A DNA stretch of 45,567 bases from Planctomicrobium piriforme (GCF_900113665.1 NZ_FOQD01000028.1:1-45567), one strand, 5' to 3'. Positions 34,574-42,508 are shown, counted from the first letter of the stretch. The notes: generated by a model not told the origin, from the sequence alone. Program-made: numbers and translations.

Positions 34574-36064
34574 TTACGTTCGTCGACAGATGCTTTCTGC
34601 GAGGGCGAGGGCTTTGAGCTGGCCGCGGGCTTTGTTCATCGTTTCCTGATATTCGCTGGCTGGAACGCTGTCGGCGACGACCCCGGCCCCGACCTGAACG
34701 TAGGCTTTTCCCTGCATCATCACGATCGTCCGCAGCGCGATGCAGGTATCCATGTTGCCGGTGAAGTCCAGGTAACCGACAGCCCCCCCGTAGGGACCGC
34801 GGCGGTGCTTTTCGAACTGATCGATGATTTCCATCGCCCGGACTTTGGGAGCGCCGGAAACTGTTCCAGCCGGCAAACCGGCTCGCAGCGCGGCCAAAGC
34901 CGACAATCCTTTGCGGAGTTTGCCGAACACATTCGAGGTGATGTGCATGACGTGGCTGTAGCGTTCGACCACCATCACATCGTTGAGCGTGACCGAGCCG
35001 TATTCGGCGATCCGGCCGACATCGTTCCGGGCGAGGTCGACCAGCATCACATGCTCGGCGCGTTCTTTGGGGTCGGCCAACAGGTCGGCGGCAAGCGCCT
35101 GATCTTCTTCTGCATTCGCTCCGCGGGGCCGCGTTCCAGCCAGGGGACGAATCGTCGTGACGCCATGCTCGACCCGAACCATGATCTCCGGCGAGCTGCC
35201 GACGAGCGTACACTTCGGGGTCTGCAGCAGAAACATGAACGGGCTGGGATTCACCACGCGGAGGGCGCGATAGACGTCCATCGGCTGGGCGATGGTGTCA
35301 ACTTCCAGCCGCTGACTGAGGACGACCTGAAAGATGTCGCCGGCGCGAATGTATTCCTGACAGGCTCTCACAGCGTTTTCGTATTCGGCCTGGCTGCAGT
35401 CGGAAGTCCATTCGGGGAGATCCTTGAGCTTCAGATCGACGTCGGGCATCGACAGGCCGGATTCGCGGTCATGCAACCGCTGACAAAGAACGTCGATGCG
35501 GGCACAGGCCTTTTCATACTCGGCCTGCGGATTGGGGACGTCGGTCCGGGCGTGAACCACGACGAGCGTCGTCTTGCGGATGTGATCGAAGATGATCATC
35601 GCGTCGTAGAGCGCGAACGACATGTCGGCCAGGTGTCGATCATCCTCCGGGGGTTTGGGAAGCCGCTCGGTGTAGCGGACCACGTCGTAGCCGGCGTATC
35701 CGACCGCGCCGCCGACAAACAGGGGGAGTTCAGGCAACTGCACCGCGCGGTATTGCTGGAGCAGGTGTTCGAGTTCGTTGAGCGGGTCTTCGACGGTGCG
35801 GCGTTCTTCTTTGCCGCGGCGGGTGATGACCAGTTCCTGCCCGTAGGCTTCGATCCTCAGAAACGGATCACCGCCGAGGAAGCTGTAGCGACCCACCCGT
35901 TCGCCACCGACGACGCTTTCGAAGAGGAATGCATCGTTCTGCCAGCCCGCCTTGCAGAACGCGGACACCGGAGTGAGGGTGTCGCTGTAGAGCATGCGAT
36001 AGACGGGAACCAGGCTGGCTTCCGTGGCGAGTGACTGAAATTCCGTGAACGACGGATGATGCAT
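34574..36064 (-). CDS. trpE: anthranilate synthase component I
   Basis: A 496-residue chorismate-using enzyme that makes anthranilate with the glutaminase TrpG, the first step of tryptophan synthesis. The N-terminal part has the tryptophan feedback region (LFESVVGGERVGRYSFLG). The catalytic half carries GSSPEIMVRV, RPLAGTRPRG, HVMLVDLARNDVGR, GLPAGTVSGAPKVRAMEIID and GGAVGYLDFTGNMDTC, all standard for TrpE/PabB; the feedback motif and length favour TrpE. ATG 36064 is chosen over a TTG at 36079. No trpG or other trp genes follow in the window. The leader holds possible attenuator hairpins, listed separately. Confidence 0.92.
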   Translation of the reverse strand: MHHPSFTEFQSLATEASLVPVYRMLYSDTLTPVSAFCKAGWQNDAFLFESVVGGERVGRYSFLGGDPFLRIEAYGQELVITRRGKEERRTVEDPLNELEHLLQQYRAVQLPELPLFVGGAVGYAGYDVVRYTERLPKPPEDDRHLADMSFALYDAMIIFDHIRKTTLVVVHARTDVPNPQAEYEKACARIDVLCQRLHDRESGLSMPDVDLKLKDLPEWTSDCSQAEYENAVRACQEYIRAGDIFQVVLSQRLEVDTIAQPMDVYRALRVVNPSPFMFLLQTPKCTLVGSSPEIMVRVEHGVTTIRPLAGTRPRGANAEEDQALAADLLADPKERAEHVMLVDLARNDVGRIAEYGSVTLNDVMVVERYSHVMHITSNVFGKLRKGLSALAALRAGLPAGTVSGAPKVRAMEIIDQFEKHRRGPYGGAVGYLDFTGNMDTCIALRTIVMMQGKAYVQVGAGVVADSVPASEYQETMNKARGQLKALALAESICRRT

Positions 36065-36086
36065 GAGAAGGCCTAGCAAAACTGAC

Positions 36087-36108
36087 CCCGTTCCGCTCGC
36101 GGAACGGG
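36087..36108 (-). promoter_or_regulatory. strong hairpin just before trpE
   Basis: CCCGTTCCG (36087-36095) pairs perfectly with CGGAACGGG (36100-36108) around a four-base loop. In the trpE transcript it ends 22 bases before the ATG and is followed by GTCAGTTTTGC. It might limit ribosome access or act as a weak terminator. Confidence 0.5.
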
Positions 36109-36205
36109 ATTCTCGCGTGTTCTAAAGGTTTTGATCGCGGCACTAAAAAGCTGTGCCTGCTGAGGAGCTGACTGTCGGGAAACGGGAAGAGCGGGTGTAG
36201 ACCGG

Positions 36206-36267
36206 AAAAGGGCCGGGGAGGTTCGCCTGCCCGGCCCAGGGCGAACCCACATCTTAGCGAGTTCGCC
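36206..36267 (-). promoter_or_regulatory. candidate attenuator in the trpE leader
   Basis: On the minus strand four segments can pair in exclusive ways. Segment A, GGCGAAC (36267-36261), pairs with B, GTTCGCC (36246-36240). B, as GGTTCGCC (36247-36240), also pairs with C, GGCGAACC (36227-36220). GGGCCGGG (36237-36230) pairs with CCCGGCCC (36217-36210), followed by TTTT, as a terminator. B:C pairing encloses the terminator's 5' arm, and the terminator encloses C. A single Trp codon in an ATG-TGG sequence lies between A and B. The pairing is seen; regulation is inferred. Confidence 0.45.
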
Positions 36268-36383
36268 AAGGGCAACAATCATCGATTGTTACGACGATTT
36301 GACACTGCCAGCGCCAGTTCTAGAATGACAGCACCGGAATCTTCCGGCGTCAGGGAAACGAACTCGCCGAGGAGGGTCTGGAC

Positions 36384-36893
36384 GTGAAGAAGTGCTTGCG
36401 CTGTACGAAGCAGGCGACGCTCCATATTACGGAGCTCAAAGGGGGGAAATCCCTGTCGCTGCACCTGTGCGAAACCTGCGCGCAGGAGTACCTGAGCACG
36501 GTAGAAGTCGGCGGCATTCCGGACGAGTTCTCGGGAGCCCCGAAGGGCAACCTTGAAACCAGTGATATCGAGGATTCTGGAGAATCAGGCCCCAGGGCCT
36601 GTCCGCATTGCGGCATCACCTTCAAGGAATTCCGCAGCCAGGGGCGACTCGGCTGTCCCCGCGACTACGAAGTCTTTCACAGCGAGCTGGTGCCGCTGCT
36701 CGAAAGCATTCATGGGGAAACCCAGCACGTCGGCAAGTTCCCGCCCCGCGTCTCTGAAACCAGCCGCCGCCAGTTCGAACTGGTGCGCCTCCGCAGCGAA
36801 TTGAAAACAGCCGTCGACGACGAACAATACGAACTCGCCGCCCGCCTCCGCGATCAGATTCAACAAATCGAAGCGGAAACGCGGAGTTCATAG
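36384..36893 (+). CDS. mcsA: McsA-like protein with UVR motif
   Basis: A 169-residue zinc-binding protein like McsA, which activates the protein-arginine kinase McsB and assists ClpC-linked stress proteolysis. Zinc motifs are CLRC at the start, CETC near residue 30, and CPHC near residue 73, with a further single Cys (LGCPRD). A C-terminal UvrB/UvrC (UVR) helix pair (ELVRLRSELKTAVDDEQYE) ends the protein. The GTG start at 36384 has GGAGGG six bases upstream. McsB is usually next to McsA, but here a palindromic repeat begins directly after the stop and a transposase follows. Name is by similarity. Confidence 0.85.
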   Translation: MKKCLRCTKQATLHITELKGGKSLSLHLCETCAQEYLSTVEVGGIPDEFSGAPKGNLETSDIEDSGESGPRACPHCGITFKEFRSQGRLGCPRDYEVFHSELVPLLESIHGETQHVGKFPPRVSETSRRQFELVRLRSELKTAVDDEQYELAARLRDQIQQIEAETRSS

Positions 36894-36972
36894 TTGTCCC
36901 GGACGCTCAATTTCGCGCCGGAGTGCCGAGAACAAAATCGTCATTCGAGCACCGCCTCGCGTCCGGGACAAT
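36894..36972. repeat. REPIN-like palindrome, unit 1
   Basis: Arms TTGTCCCGGACGC at 36894 and GCGTCCGGGACAA ending 36971. It starts on the base after the mcsA stop codon and ends five bases before the transposase stop. Its interior is unrelated to the other units except for the arms. Confidence 0.85.
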
Positions 36973-36976
36973 CAAT

Positions 36977-37591
36977 TCAGCCCTGAATCAGATATTTCCT
37001 CAGTGCGCGTGGCTGAGGATTCCCTGACTCAACAAAACTCTTGTATCGATCAGCGCCTCCAACATTCTGCAAGATGGAGTGGGGAGAGGGGATCGTACCG
37101 GATCGTTGCCCGATGAACTCTTGGTAGCTTGAGAACTCCCACAGTGCAGGGTCGTGAGTCAGGCCCGCTCTCACCGGGTTGAGGTGGATGTAGCGAGTCA
37201 GGTGCAACAGATACTCTTCCTGGTCGACATGAATCGCCTTGAATCGTCCCTGGAACAGTGGACCGAATCTAGCGAGGCGATTGTTGATCGCCTGCGTATA
37301 CGACTTGCCGAGCTGCCCCATGCGGTGCGACAGATCGTTGGTCAGCGGTCGCAGTACCAAGTGAAAATGGTTCGGCATCAGGCAATAGCAGATGACATCA
37401 GCATTTCTGTGACGAGAGGTGTCCTCCGCCTGTTGAGCTGGCGTTCCGTCTTCACCAATAAGCTCTCTCCGCAAGAGTCTGAGAAAGTGCGCGTAGTTGT
37501 TCCGGTCAAAGAACACCGGCTGGCGGTCAACGCCTCGGTTGTAGACGTGATACAGCTCGCCAGGTTGGCACTCGACAGCCCTCCGCGGCAC
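36977..37591 (-). CDS. REP-associated tyrosine transposase (RAYT, Y1/IS200-like)
   Basis: A 204-residue single-strand transposase. HUH motif His75-x-His77 lies in MPNHFHLVL, and the catalytic tyrosine is Tyr98 in GKSYTQAINNR. The family segments YHVYNRGVDRQPVFFD and LFQGRFKAI are also present, with HLTRYIHLNPVRAGL near the end. Such enzymes are thought to recognise and mobilise REP/REPIN palindromes; five such elements surround this gene. I chose the GTG at 37591, with AGGAG eight bases upstream; the open frame continues to 37894 only because it passes through the repeats. It is antisense to its neighbours and separates mcsA from murE. Confidence 0.9.
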   Translation of the reverse strand: MPRRAVECQPGELYHVYNRGVDRQPVFFDRNNYAHFLRLLRRELIGEDGTPAQQAEDTSRHRNADVICYCLMPNHFHLVLRPLTNDLSHRMGQLGKSYTQAINNRLARFGPLFQGRFKAIHVDQEEYLLHLTRYIHLNPVRAGLTHDPALWEFSSYQEFIGQRSGTIPSPHSILQNVGGADRYKSFVESGNPQPRALRKYLIQG

Positions 37592-37641
37592 TTCATCGGC
37601 TCCTGTTTTGAGACTCAATCGTTGTACCGCGTGCAACAAGA

Positions 37642-37721
37642 ATTGTCCCGGACGCTGATGGTCACTTTGGAATACCGTGACCAGGATTGTCCTGAAGGTG
37701 GCGGCTAGCGTCCGGGACAAT
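37642..37721. repeat. REPIN-like palindrome, unit 2
   Basis: ATTGTCCCGGACGCT at the left and AGCGTCCGGGACAAT at the right, 15-base perfect arms. A second stem, GGTCAC...GTGACC, lies inside, followed by an AGGATTGTCCTGAAGG segment that recurs in unit 4. It is 50 bases upstream of the transposase start. Confidence 0.9.
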
Positions 37722-37744
37722 AGGCCGAGCATTCTCGAACAGTG

Positions 37745-37823
37745 ATTGTCCCGGACGCTCAAGGTCACATGCAATAACGTGACCAAAATTCTTCCGAAGG
37801 CGGCCATCAGCGTCCGGGACAAT
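37745..37823. repeat. REPIN-like palindrome, unit 3
   Basis: The same 15-base arms as unit 2, with inner stem GGTCAC...GTGACC. The unit is 79 bases long. The 23-base linker from unit 2 ends TTCTCGAACAGTG, close to the unit 4-5 linker (TTCTCGAACAGGTG). Confidence 0.9.
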
Positions 37824-37870
37824 GAGACAACCTCCCCTATTTTGAGGATGATGCGAGGCAGCCCGCAAGA

Positions 37871-37950
37871 ATTGTCCCGGACGCTCAGGGTCACAATGGA
37901 ATACCGTGTCCAAGATTGTCCAGAAGGCCGTGCTCAGCGTCCGGGACAAT
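37871..37950. repeat. REPIN-like palindrome, unit 4
   Basis: The same arms. Its interior closely matches unit 2 (GGTCACAATGGAATACCGTG against GGTCACTTTGGAATACCGTG), so units 2-3 and 4-5 look like a duplicated pair. Confidence 0.9.
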
Positions 37951-37971
37951 GAGCCCGTTCTCGAACAGGTG

Positions 37972-38049
37972 ATTGTCCCGGACGCTTATTCGATCCGGTT
38001 TTTATTCGTTGAGCTCCAAGCGCGGTTGAAGCCCCAGCGTCCGGGACAA
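37972..38049. repeat. REPIN-like palindrome, unit 5
   Basis: Arms ATTGTCCCGGACGCT and AGCGTCCGGGACAA with an unrelated interior containing GGTTTTTATTCG. It is the last unit before the murE leader. Confidence 0.87.
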
Positions 38050-38291
38050 GGCTTTGGTAACTGTTACAAACTCGCCGCAATGGGTTTGAAAACATGATGA
38101 AGCCTGCTTGACCGGTTTCGCGGAAACGAGAAGAATCCCGCCACCTCAACGGCACCGGAAACGGAGCCGGGGACGGGAAACAAAACTGGTTTCCGGAACA
38201 GGCCTTACGCTCTGTCCGGTCCTTCAAAAATGGTCATGGATGACCCCGTCTGACGACCTCAGGCGGCGGGGCATGATGCCCCTCTTTTCTC
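38050..38291 (+). promoter_or_regulatory. murE upstream region with two hairpins
   Basis: No gene is seen. GGTCATGGATGACC (38232-38245) is a small palindrome. GGGGCA-TGA-TGCCCC (38268-38282) is followed by TCTTTTCTC and then directly by the murE ATG, with no Shine-Dalgarno site. The second hairpin resembles a weak terminator or a translation-control element. Confidence 0.45.
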
Positions 38292-39818
38292 ATGCTTGAA
38301 CCGACCCGACAACCTGGTTCTGTCAGCCTTCGCGGGCTGATCCCCTCCGCCAGCTTTGTGGGGTGTGCCGACGTCACCGTTTCCTCGGCGACCGAGCACA
38401 GTCACCATTGCACGCCAGGTTGTCTCTTTGCGGCTTTGCCGGGCACTCGCTCACATGGCCGCGACTACGTGAAGCACGCCCTTCTCGGCGGGGCCGCGGC
38501 GATCCTCACTGATCGCCCACTCGCTGATGTGCCACTTCCCCAATGCATCGTCCCTGATGCACGTCAGGTCTATGGTCGTCTTTGTCACGCTCTATATGCC
38601 TTCCCCTCCCAGCGCTTGGGAGTAGCGGGGGTCACGGGCACCAATGGCAAAACGACCACGACCTGGATCGTGAGGTCCCTTCTCGAATCTGCCTCGCATC
38701 CGACCGGCGTCATCGGGACGATTGAATACAACGACGGCCTCGAATCGCAGCCCTCCACACTCACCACGCCCGATGCGCTCACCATGGCGCGGGCGCTGGC
38801 GGCGATGCGGGAACGTCACACCGGCCATGCGGCCATCGAACTGTCGAGTCATGCCCTGAAGCAGGGCCGGGCGGCGGGACTGTCGCTCGATGTCGCCATC
38901 GTGACGAACATCACGCACGATCACTTCGATTACCACGGCACCTTCCACGATTACCTGCGTTCGAAAGCCCGCATCGCCGGCCTCGTCAAACGGGGCGGTC
39001 TGCTGGTGCTCAATGCCGACGACCCCAATACCGAAAACATCCTCGAGCGCCTCGACAGCGACGTAAGAGTCTGTACCTTCGGACTCGAAATGCCGGCCGA
39101 TATTCAGGCCGACGCCATTTCCATGTCGCCGCAGGGTTCGCAGTTTCGATTGACCATGGGCGCGCAGCGCATCGATTGCGTCACTCCGCTCGTGGGACGA
39201 CACAATATCAGCAACTGCCTGGCCGCCGCCGCGGCAGCTGCACATTTTGGACTTTCGCTGGAAGAGATCGCACACGGTCTCGCCCAGTTCGGCATCGTGC
39301 CTGGCCGGCTCGAACGAGTCGATCGCGGACAGGATTTTCAGGTCTATGTCGACTATGCACACACCGATGACGCACTGCGTCGCGTGATTTCTTCGGTCCG
39401 GTCTGTGACCAGCGGGCGAGTGATCGTCTGTTTCGGCGCCGGCGGCGACCGCGATCGTGCGAAGCGTCCTTTGATGGGACGCGCTGCCTCCATCGCTGAT
39501 GAAGTCATTCTCACCAGCGACAACCCGCGCTCCGAGAATCCTTACCACATTATTGACGAAATACTGTCAGGCATTCCGAAAGAGTGCTGTCCGCCGACGG
39601 TCGTCATCGATCGCCGCGACGCCATTGTGGCTGCGATTCAACGGGCCGCACCCGGTGACGCCGTCATCATCGCCGGAAAAGGTCATGAAAAAGAACAGGT
39701 CGTCGGAGGGCAGAGCCTGCCGCTCGACGACGTTGCCGTCTGCCGGGAAGCACTGATGTCGACCCTGCGGAACATGCAGCCTCATCGCCGCGTGGCCGAC
39801 CGTTCGGTTTCGCGTTGA
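38292..39818 (+). CDS. murE: UDP-MurNAc-tripeptide synthetase MurE
   Basis: A 508-residue cytoplasmic Mur ligase that adds the third amino acid to UDP-MurNAc-L-Ala-D-Glu. P-loop VTGTNGKTTTT lies at 114-124. The DNPR motif (Asp410-Arg413 in LTSDNPRSENP) is the signature of meso-diaminopimelate ligases, so the peptidoglycan should contain meso-DAP. Other family segments are IELSSHALKQGR and NITHDHFDYHGT, then YVDYAHTDDAL and IAGKGHEKEQ. Length is usual. It heads a murE-murF-mraY cluster; murF starts 82 bases later. The N-terminal ATG lacks a Shine-Dalgarno site. Confidence 0.96.
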   Translation: MLEPTRQPGSVSLRGLIPSASFVGCADVTVSSATEHSHHCTPGCLFAALPGTRSHGRDYVKHALLGGAAAILTDRPLADVPLPQCIVPDARQVYGRLCHALYAFPSQRLGVAGVTGTNGKTTTTWIVRSLLESASHPTGVIGTIEYNDGLESQPSTLTTPDALTMARALAAMRERHTGHAAIELSSHALKQGRAAGLSLDVAIVTNITHDHFDYHGTFHDYLRSKARIAGLVKRGGLLVLNADDPNTENILERLDSDVRVCTFGLEMPADIQADAISMSPQGSQFRLTMGAQRIDCVTPLVGRHNISNCLAAAAAAAHFGLSLEEIAHGLAQFGIVPGRLERVDRGQDFQVYVDYAHTDDALRRVISSVRSVTSGRVIVCFGAGGDRDRAKRPLMGRAASIADEVILTSDNPRSENPYHIIDEILSGIPKECCPPTVVIDRRDAIVAAIQRAAPGDAVIIAGKGHEKEQVVGGQSLPLDDVAVCREALMSTLRNMQPHRRVADRSVSR

Positions 39819-39900
39819 TCGATTCCCATTAGGGCAAAAACAATTCACACAGCGGCCGCGTTCCATCGGGGCCGCTCGATTCGTGTCAGGAAGTTCGAGA

Positions 39901-41310
39901 ATGCAGACGATTCTGTTTCAAGACCTGATCGCTGCGACCGGAGGCAATCCGGTTGGGATCGCGGACTTGGAACAGCCGATCACTCGCATCGAGACCGATT
40001 CCCGCAAAATTCGCCCTGGCGATCTTTTCTGGGCGCTCGAAGGCAAGCGTTTCGACGGCCACAAGTTCGTCAAACAGGCACTTGCCGCCGGCGCGATTGC
40101 TGCTGTCGTCGATCAAACCAAGTCGCAGCGGATTCAAGGTCCGAAGATCGAAGTCGAAGAAACGGTCCCCGCACTCTGGCGGCTGGCGAACTGGTATCGC
40201 AAGCAGTTCGAAGCACTGGTCATCAGTGTCACAGGCAGCGTCGGCAAAACGACCACCCGACGGATGATCACTTCGGTCCTTTCCGCCCGCTATGCCGGCA
40301 TGGAAAGCCCCGACAATTTCAATAACCAATACGGTGTTCCGCTCAGCCTGTTGATGCTGGAACCGCATCACGAGTTCGCGGTGATCGAACTGGGCGCGTC
40401 GCGCGTCGGTGACATCGAAGAACTCGCTGCCGTGGCGGAACCCGAAGTTGGCGCGATTACCGCCATCGGTCCGGCTCACCTCGATGAGTTCGGCACGCTC
40501 GAAGCCATCGTGCGTACGAAGGGCGAGCTGATCGAAGCCATTCCCCCGACCGGATTCGTGGTCCTCAATGGGGACGACCGGCTGGTGCGCCAGATGACCG
40601 CCCGGGCCCGTTGTCCGGCGATTCTGGTCGGCGAACGCGAGCACAACAATGTGCGGGCGTGCGACGTGACGCTCGAAAACAACTATCTCAAATTCCGCGT
40701 CGACAACTCGAATTTCGAGCTCACAGTCACGGGACGGCATAACCTCAACGCCGCACTCACGGCGATTGCTATCGGCCGACAGCTCGAAATGACCGATGCC
40801 GAGATTGGCTACGGACTGAGAAACTTTCAATCGGTGGCCGGTCGCAGCAATCCGCTGCAAGTTGGCTCGTGGACCGTCATCGATGACACCTACAACGCCA
40901 ATCCGCTGTCGATGTCGGCAGCCTGCCAGATTCTTGAAGACTGGCAGACGAAGGGCAAACGCATTCTCGTCACCGGCGACATGCTTTCGCTCGGAGACTG
41001 GACCCGCGACTTCCATCGCCTGTTTGGCGAAGAAGTGGCGCGGTCGACAGTGAAAAACCTGATCGCGGTAGGCTCACAGGCAGCAGTGGTCGCAGGCAGC
41101 GCCCGTAAAAACGGCATGGATGCCGGCTGCCTGGGTGTCTGCCGCGATCATGATCTCGCGTTGATGCTGCTGGATTGCTGGCTGCAGCCCGGCGATGTGG
41201 TGCTGGTGAAGGGCTCGCGCGGCATGCGCATGGAAGCCATCGTCACCGGCCTGCAACGCCTCGCCGAAAACCGCGTTTCGAGCGAAACAGAACATCGTAA
41301 AGCAGCTTGA
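39901..41310 (+). CDS. murF: UDP-MurNAc-tripeptide:D-Ala-D-Ala ligase MurF
   Basis: A 469-residue Mur ligase that adds D-Ala-D-Ala to the UDP-MurNAc-tripeptide. Motifs: ETDSRKIRPGDLFWALEGKR in the N-terminal domain, P-loop SVTGSVGKTTTRRMI, NFNNQYGVPLSLL and ELGASRVGDIE. The C-terminal part has VIDDTYNANPLSM and ILVTGDMLSLGD. I chose ATG 39901 with AGGAAG upstream; a GTG at 39883 is in frame. The stop directly abuts a palindromic repeat, after which mraY follows at 95 bases. Confidence 0.95.
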   Translation: MQTILFQDLIAATGGNPVGIADLEQPITRIETDSRKIRPGDLFWALEGKRFDGHKFVKQALAAGAIAAVVDQTKSQRIQGPKIEVEETVPALWRLANWYRKQFEALVISVTGSVGKTTTRRMITSVLSARYAGMESPDNFNNQYGVPLSLLMLEPHHEFAVIELGASRVGDIEELAAVAEPEVGAITAIGPAHLDEFGTLEAIVRTKGELIEAIPPTGFVVLNGDDRLVRQMTARARCPAILVGEREHNNVRACDVTLENNYLKFRVDNSNFELTVTGRHNLNAALTAIAIGRQLEMTDAEIGYGLRNFQSVAGRSNPLQVGSWTVIDDTYNANPLSMSAACQILEDWQTKGKRILVTGDMLSLGDWTRDFHRLFGEEVARSTVKNLIAVGSQAAVVAGSARKNGMDAGCLGVCRDHDLALMLLDCWLQPGDVVLVKGSRGMRMEAIVTGLQRLAENRVSSETEHRKAA

Positions 41311-41311
41311 T

Positions 41312-41386
41312 GAGGAGTTAGGAATCAGGAGATAGGAATTAGGAAATTCTTGTTCTCCCTATCTCCTAATTCCTAACTCCTACCCC
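41312..41386. repeat. long hairpin repeat, TAGGAGTTAGGAG family
   Basis: Left arm GAGGAGTTAGGAATCAGGAG onward (41312-41344) and right arm CTCCTAATTCCTAACTCCT (about 41362-41380) are near-complementary over about 25 bases. It begins one base after the murF stop. The same family occurs near 2730 and 43010. In mRNA it would form a strong structure between murF and mraY. Confidence 0.82.
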
Positions 41387-41404
41387 CTAACCCCTTGAGT
41401 CCCC

Positions 41405-42508
41405 ATGATCCCCTGGTTGCTGCAGCACCTGATTCCGCTCGCGGAGCAGATGGAACAGCACACCGTGGGCAACTCCCGCGTGAATTTGACTGCGCGGGCA
41501 GCGCTCGCTGCGGTCACTTCGTTCCTCGCGGCCGTGTTGTTCGGGCCCATCGCCATTCGCTGGCTGCAGGGGCGGTTTCGGGAACGGATCGACAGCGCCT
41601 CGCAGACGCTCAACAAGCTGCACGCCAACAAGAAGGGCACCCCGACGATGGGGGGCCTGTTCATCATGGCGTCTGTCGTCACTGCCAGCCTGATCTGGGC
41701 TGATCTTTCTAATCGCTATGTGCAGATTGGCTTGTTCATTGCCGTCGCCTTCGCGGCCCTCGGTGCGACCGATGACTGGGTCAAACTCAGCACCAGCAAA
41801 CGGGGCCTTTCCGCGCGGCAGAAGTTCGTCGTGCAGTGGCTACTGGCGTTTGTGGCGGCAACCTGGCTGTATTTCGAACAGAAAGACAAGCCCCACGGGC
41901 TTGAACTCCTCTCTCCCATCACCACGCATGCGATGTGGCTGGGACTAGGCCTGATTCCCTGGGCGGCCTTCGTCATCGTATCGACTTCGAACGGCGTGAA
42001 CCTCACCGACGGACTCGACGGCCTTGCCACCGGCTGCTCGGTTTTCGCCGGCACGGCGTTTGTCGCTCTGACCTATCTGGCTGGACACAGCAGTCTGGCG
42101 AACTATCTGAATATCCCCTTCATGCCTGGCTCCGGGGAACTGAGCATCGTGATCGGCTCGCTGGTCGGTGCGATGATGGGATTCCTCTGGTTCAACTGCT
42201 ACCCCGCTCAAGTCTTCATGGGGGACACCGGTTCCTTGCCCATCGGCGCTTTGCTGGCCTTGGCCGCCCTGGTCACTCGTCAGGAAGTGTTGCTGGTGAT
42301 TATTGGCGGCGTGTTTGTGATCGAAACGCTGAGCGTCATTTTGCAGGTGAGCTGTTATCGCCTCACCGGAAAACGACTCATCGCCTGCAGCCCGTTGCAC
42401 AATCACTTCGTGTTTCGCGGCGTGCATGAAATCAAGATTGTCACCCGCTTCTGGATCGGCTCCGCCGTCCTGGCGATCCTCGGCATGGTGACGTTGAAAA
42501 TTCAGTAG
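41405..42508 (+). CDS. mraY: phospho-MurNAc-pentapeptide transferase MraY
   Basis: A 367-residue integral membrane enzyme that joins UDP-MurNAc-pentapeptide to undecaprenyl phosphate to make lipid I. About ten transmembrane helices. Catalytic motifs: LGATDDWVKL with the Asp-Asp pair, NGVNLTDGLDGLA, FMGDTGSLPIGALL and PLHNHFVFRG. The N-terminal substrate segment KKGTPTMGGL is present. It ends the mur cluster: the genes that usually follow (murD, ftsW, murG, murC) are not here; a small lipoprotein gene comes next. Confidence 0.96.
   Translation: MIPWLLQHLIPLAEQMEQHTVGNSRVNLTARAALAAVTSFLAAVLFGPIAIRWLQGRFRERIDSASQTLNKLHANKKGTPTMGGLFIMASVVTASLIWADLSNRYVQIGLFIAVAFAALGATDDWVKLSTSKRGLSARQKFVVQWLLAFVAATWLYFEQKDKPHGLELLSPITTHAMWLGLGLIPWAAFVIVSTSNGVNLTDGLDGLATGCSVFAGTAFVALTYLAGHSSLANYLNIPFMPGSGELSIVIGSLVGAMMGFLWFNCYPAQVFMGDTGSLPIGALLALAALVTRQEVLLVIIGGVFVIETLSVILQVSCYRLTGKRLIACSPLHNHFVFRGVHEIKIVTRFWIGSAVLAILGMVTLKIQ

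Larger units (their letters stand above)
36065..36383. other. 319-base divergent region between trpE and mcsA
   Basis: It holds the trpE leader with several hairpins and both promoters. A minus-strand frame from 36282 to 36073 encodes a Pro/Arg-rich 69-residue peptide without homology signs; it is probably not a gene, though it could be a leader ORF. No RNA gene is seen. Confidence 0.45.

Noticed and set aside
34805..36034. 409-codon plus-strand frame opposite trpE
   Set aside because: Shadow of trpE, which carries all family motifs.
36073..36282. 69-codon minus-strand ORF upstream of trpE
   Set aside because: No Shine-Dalgarno site, Pro/Arg-rich, runs through the hairpins; kept only as a possible leader in the attenuator idea.
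37642..38049. CRISPR-like array of four regularly placed repeats
   Set aside because: The units are long palindromes with inverted arms, spaced 101-126 bases apart, with related interiors, and no cas gene is near; they fit REPINs.
37746..38097. short ORFs inside the palindrome cluster (for example residues SRTLKVT)
   Set aside because: They are repeat translations, starting and stopping within the palindromes.
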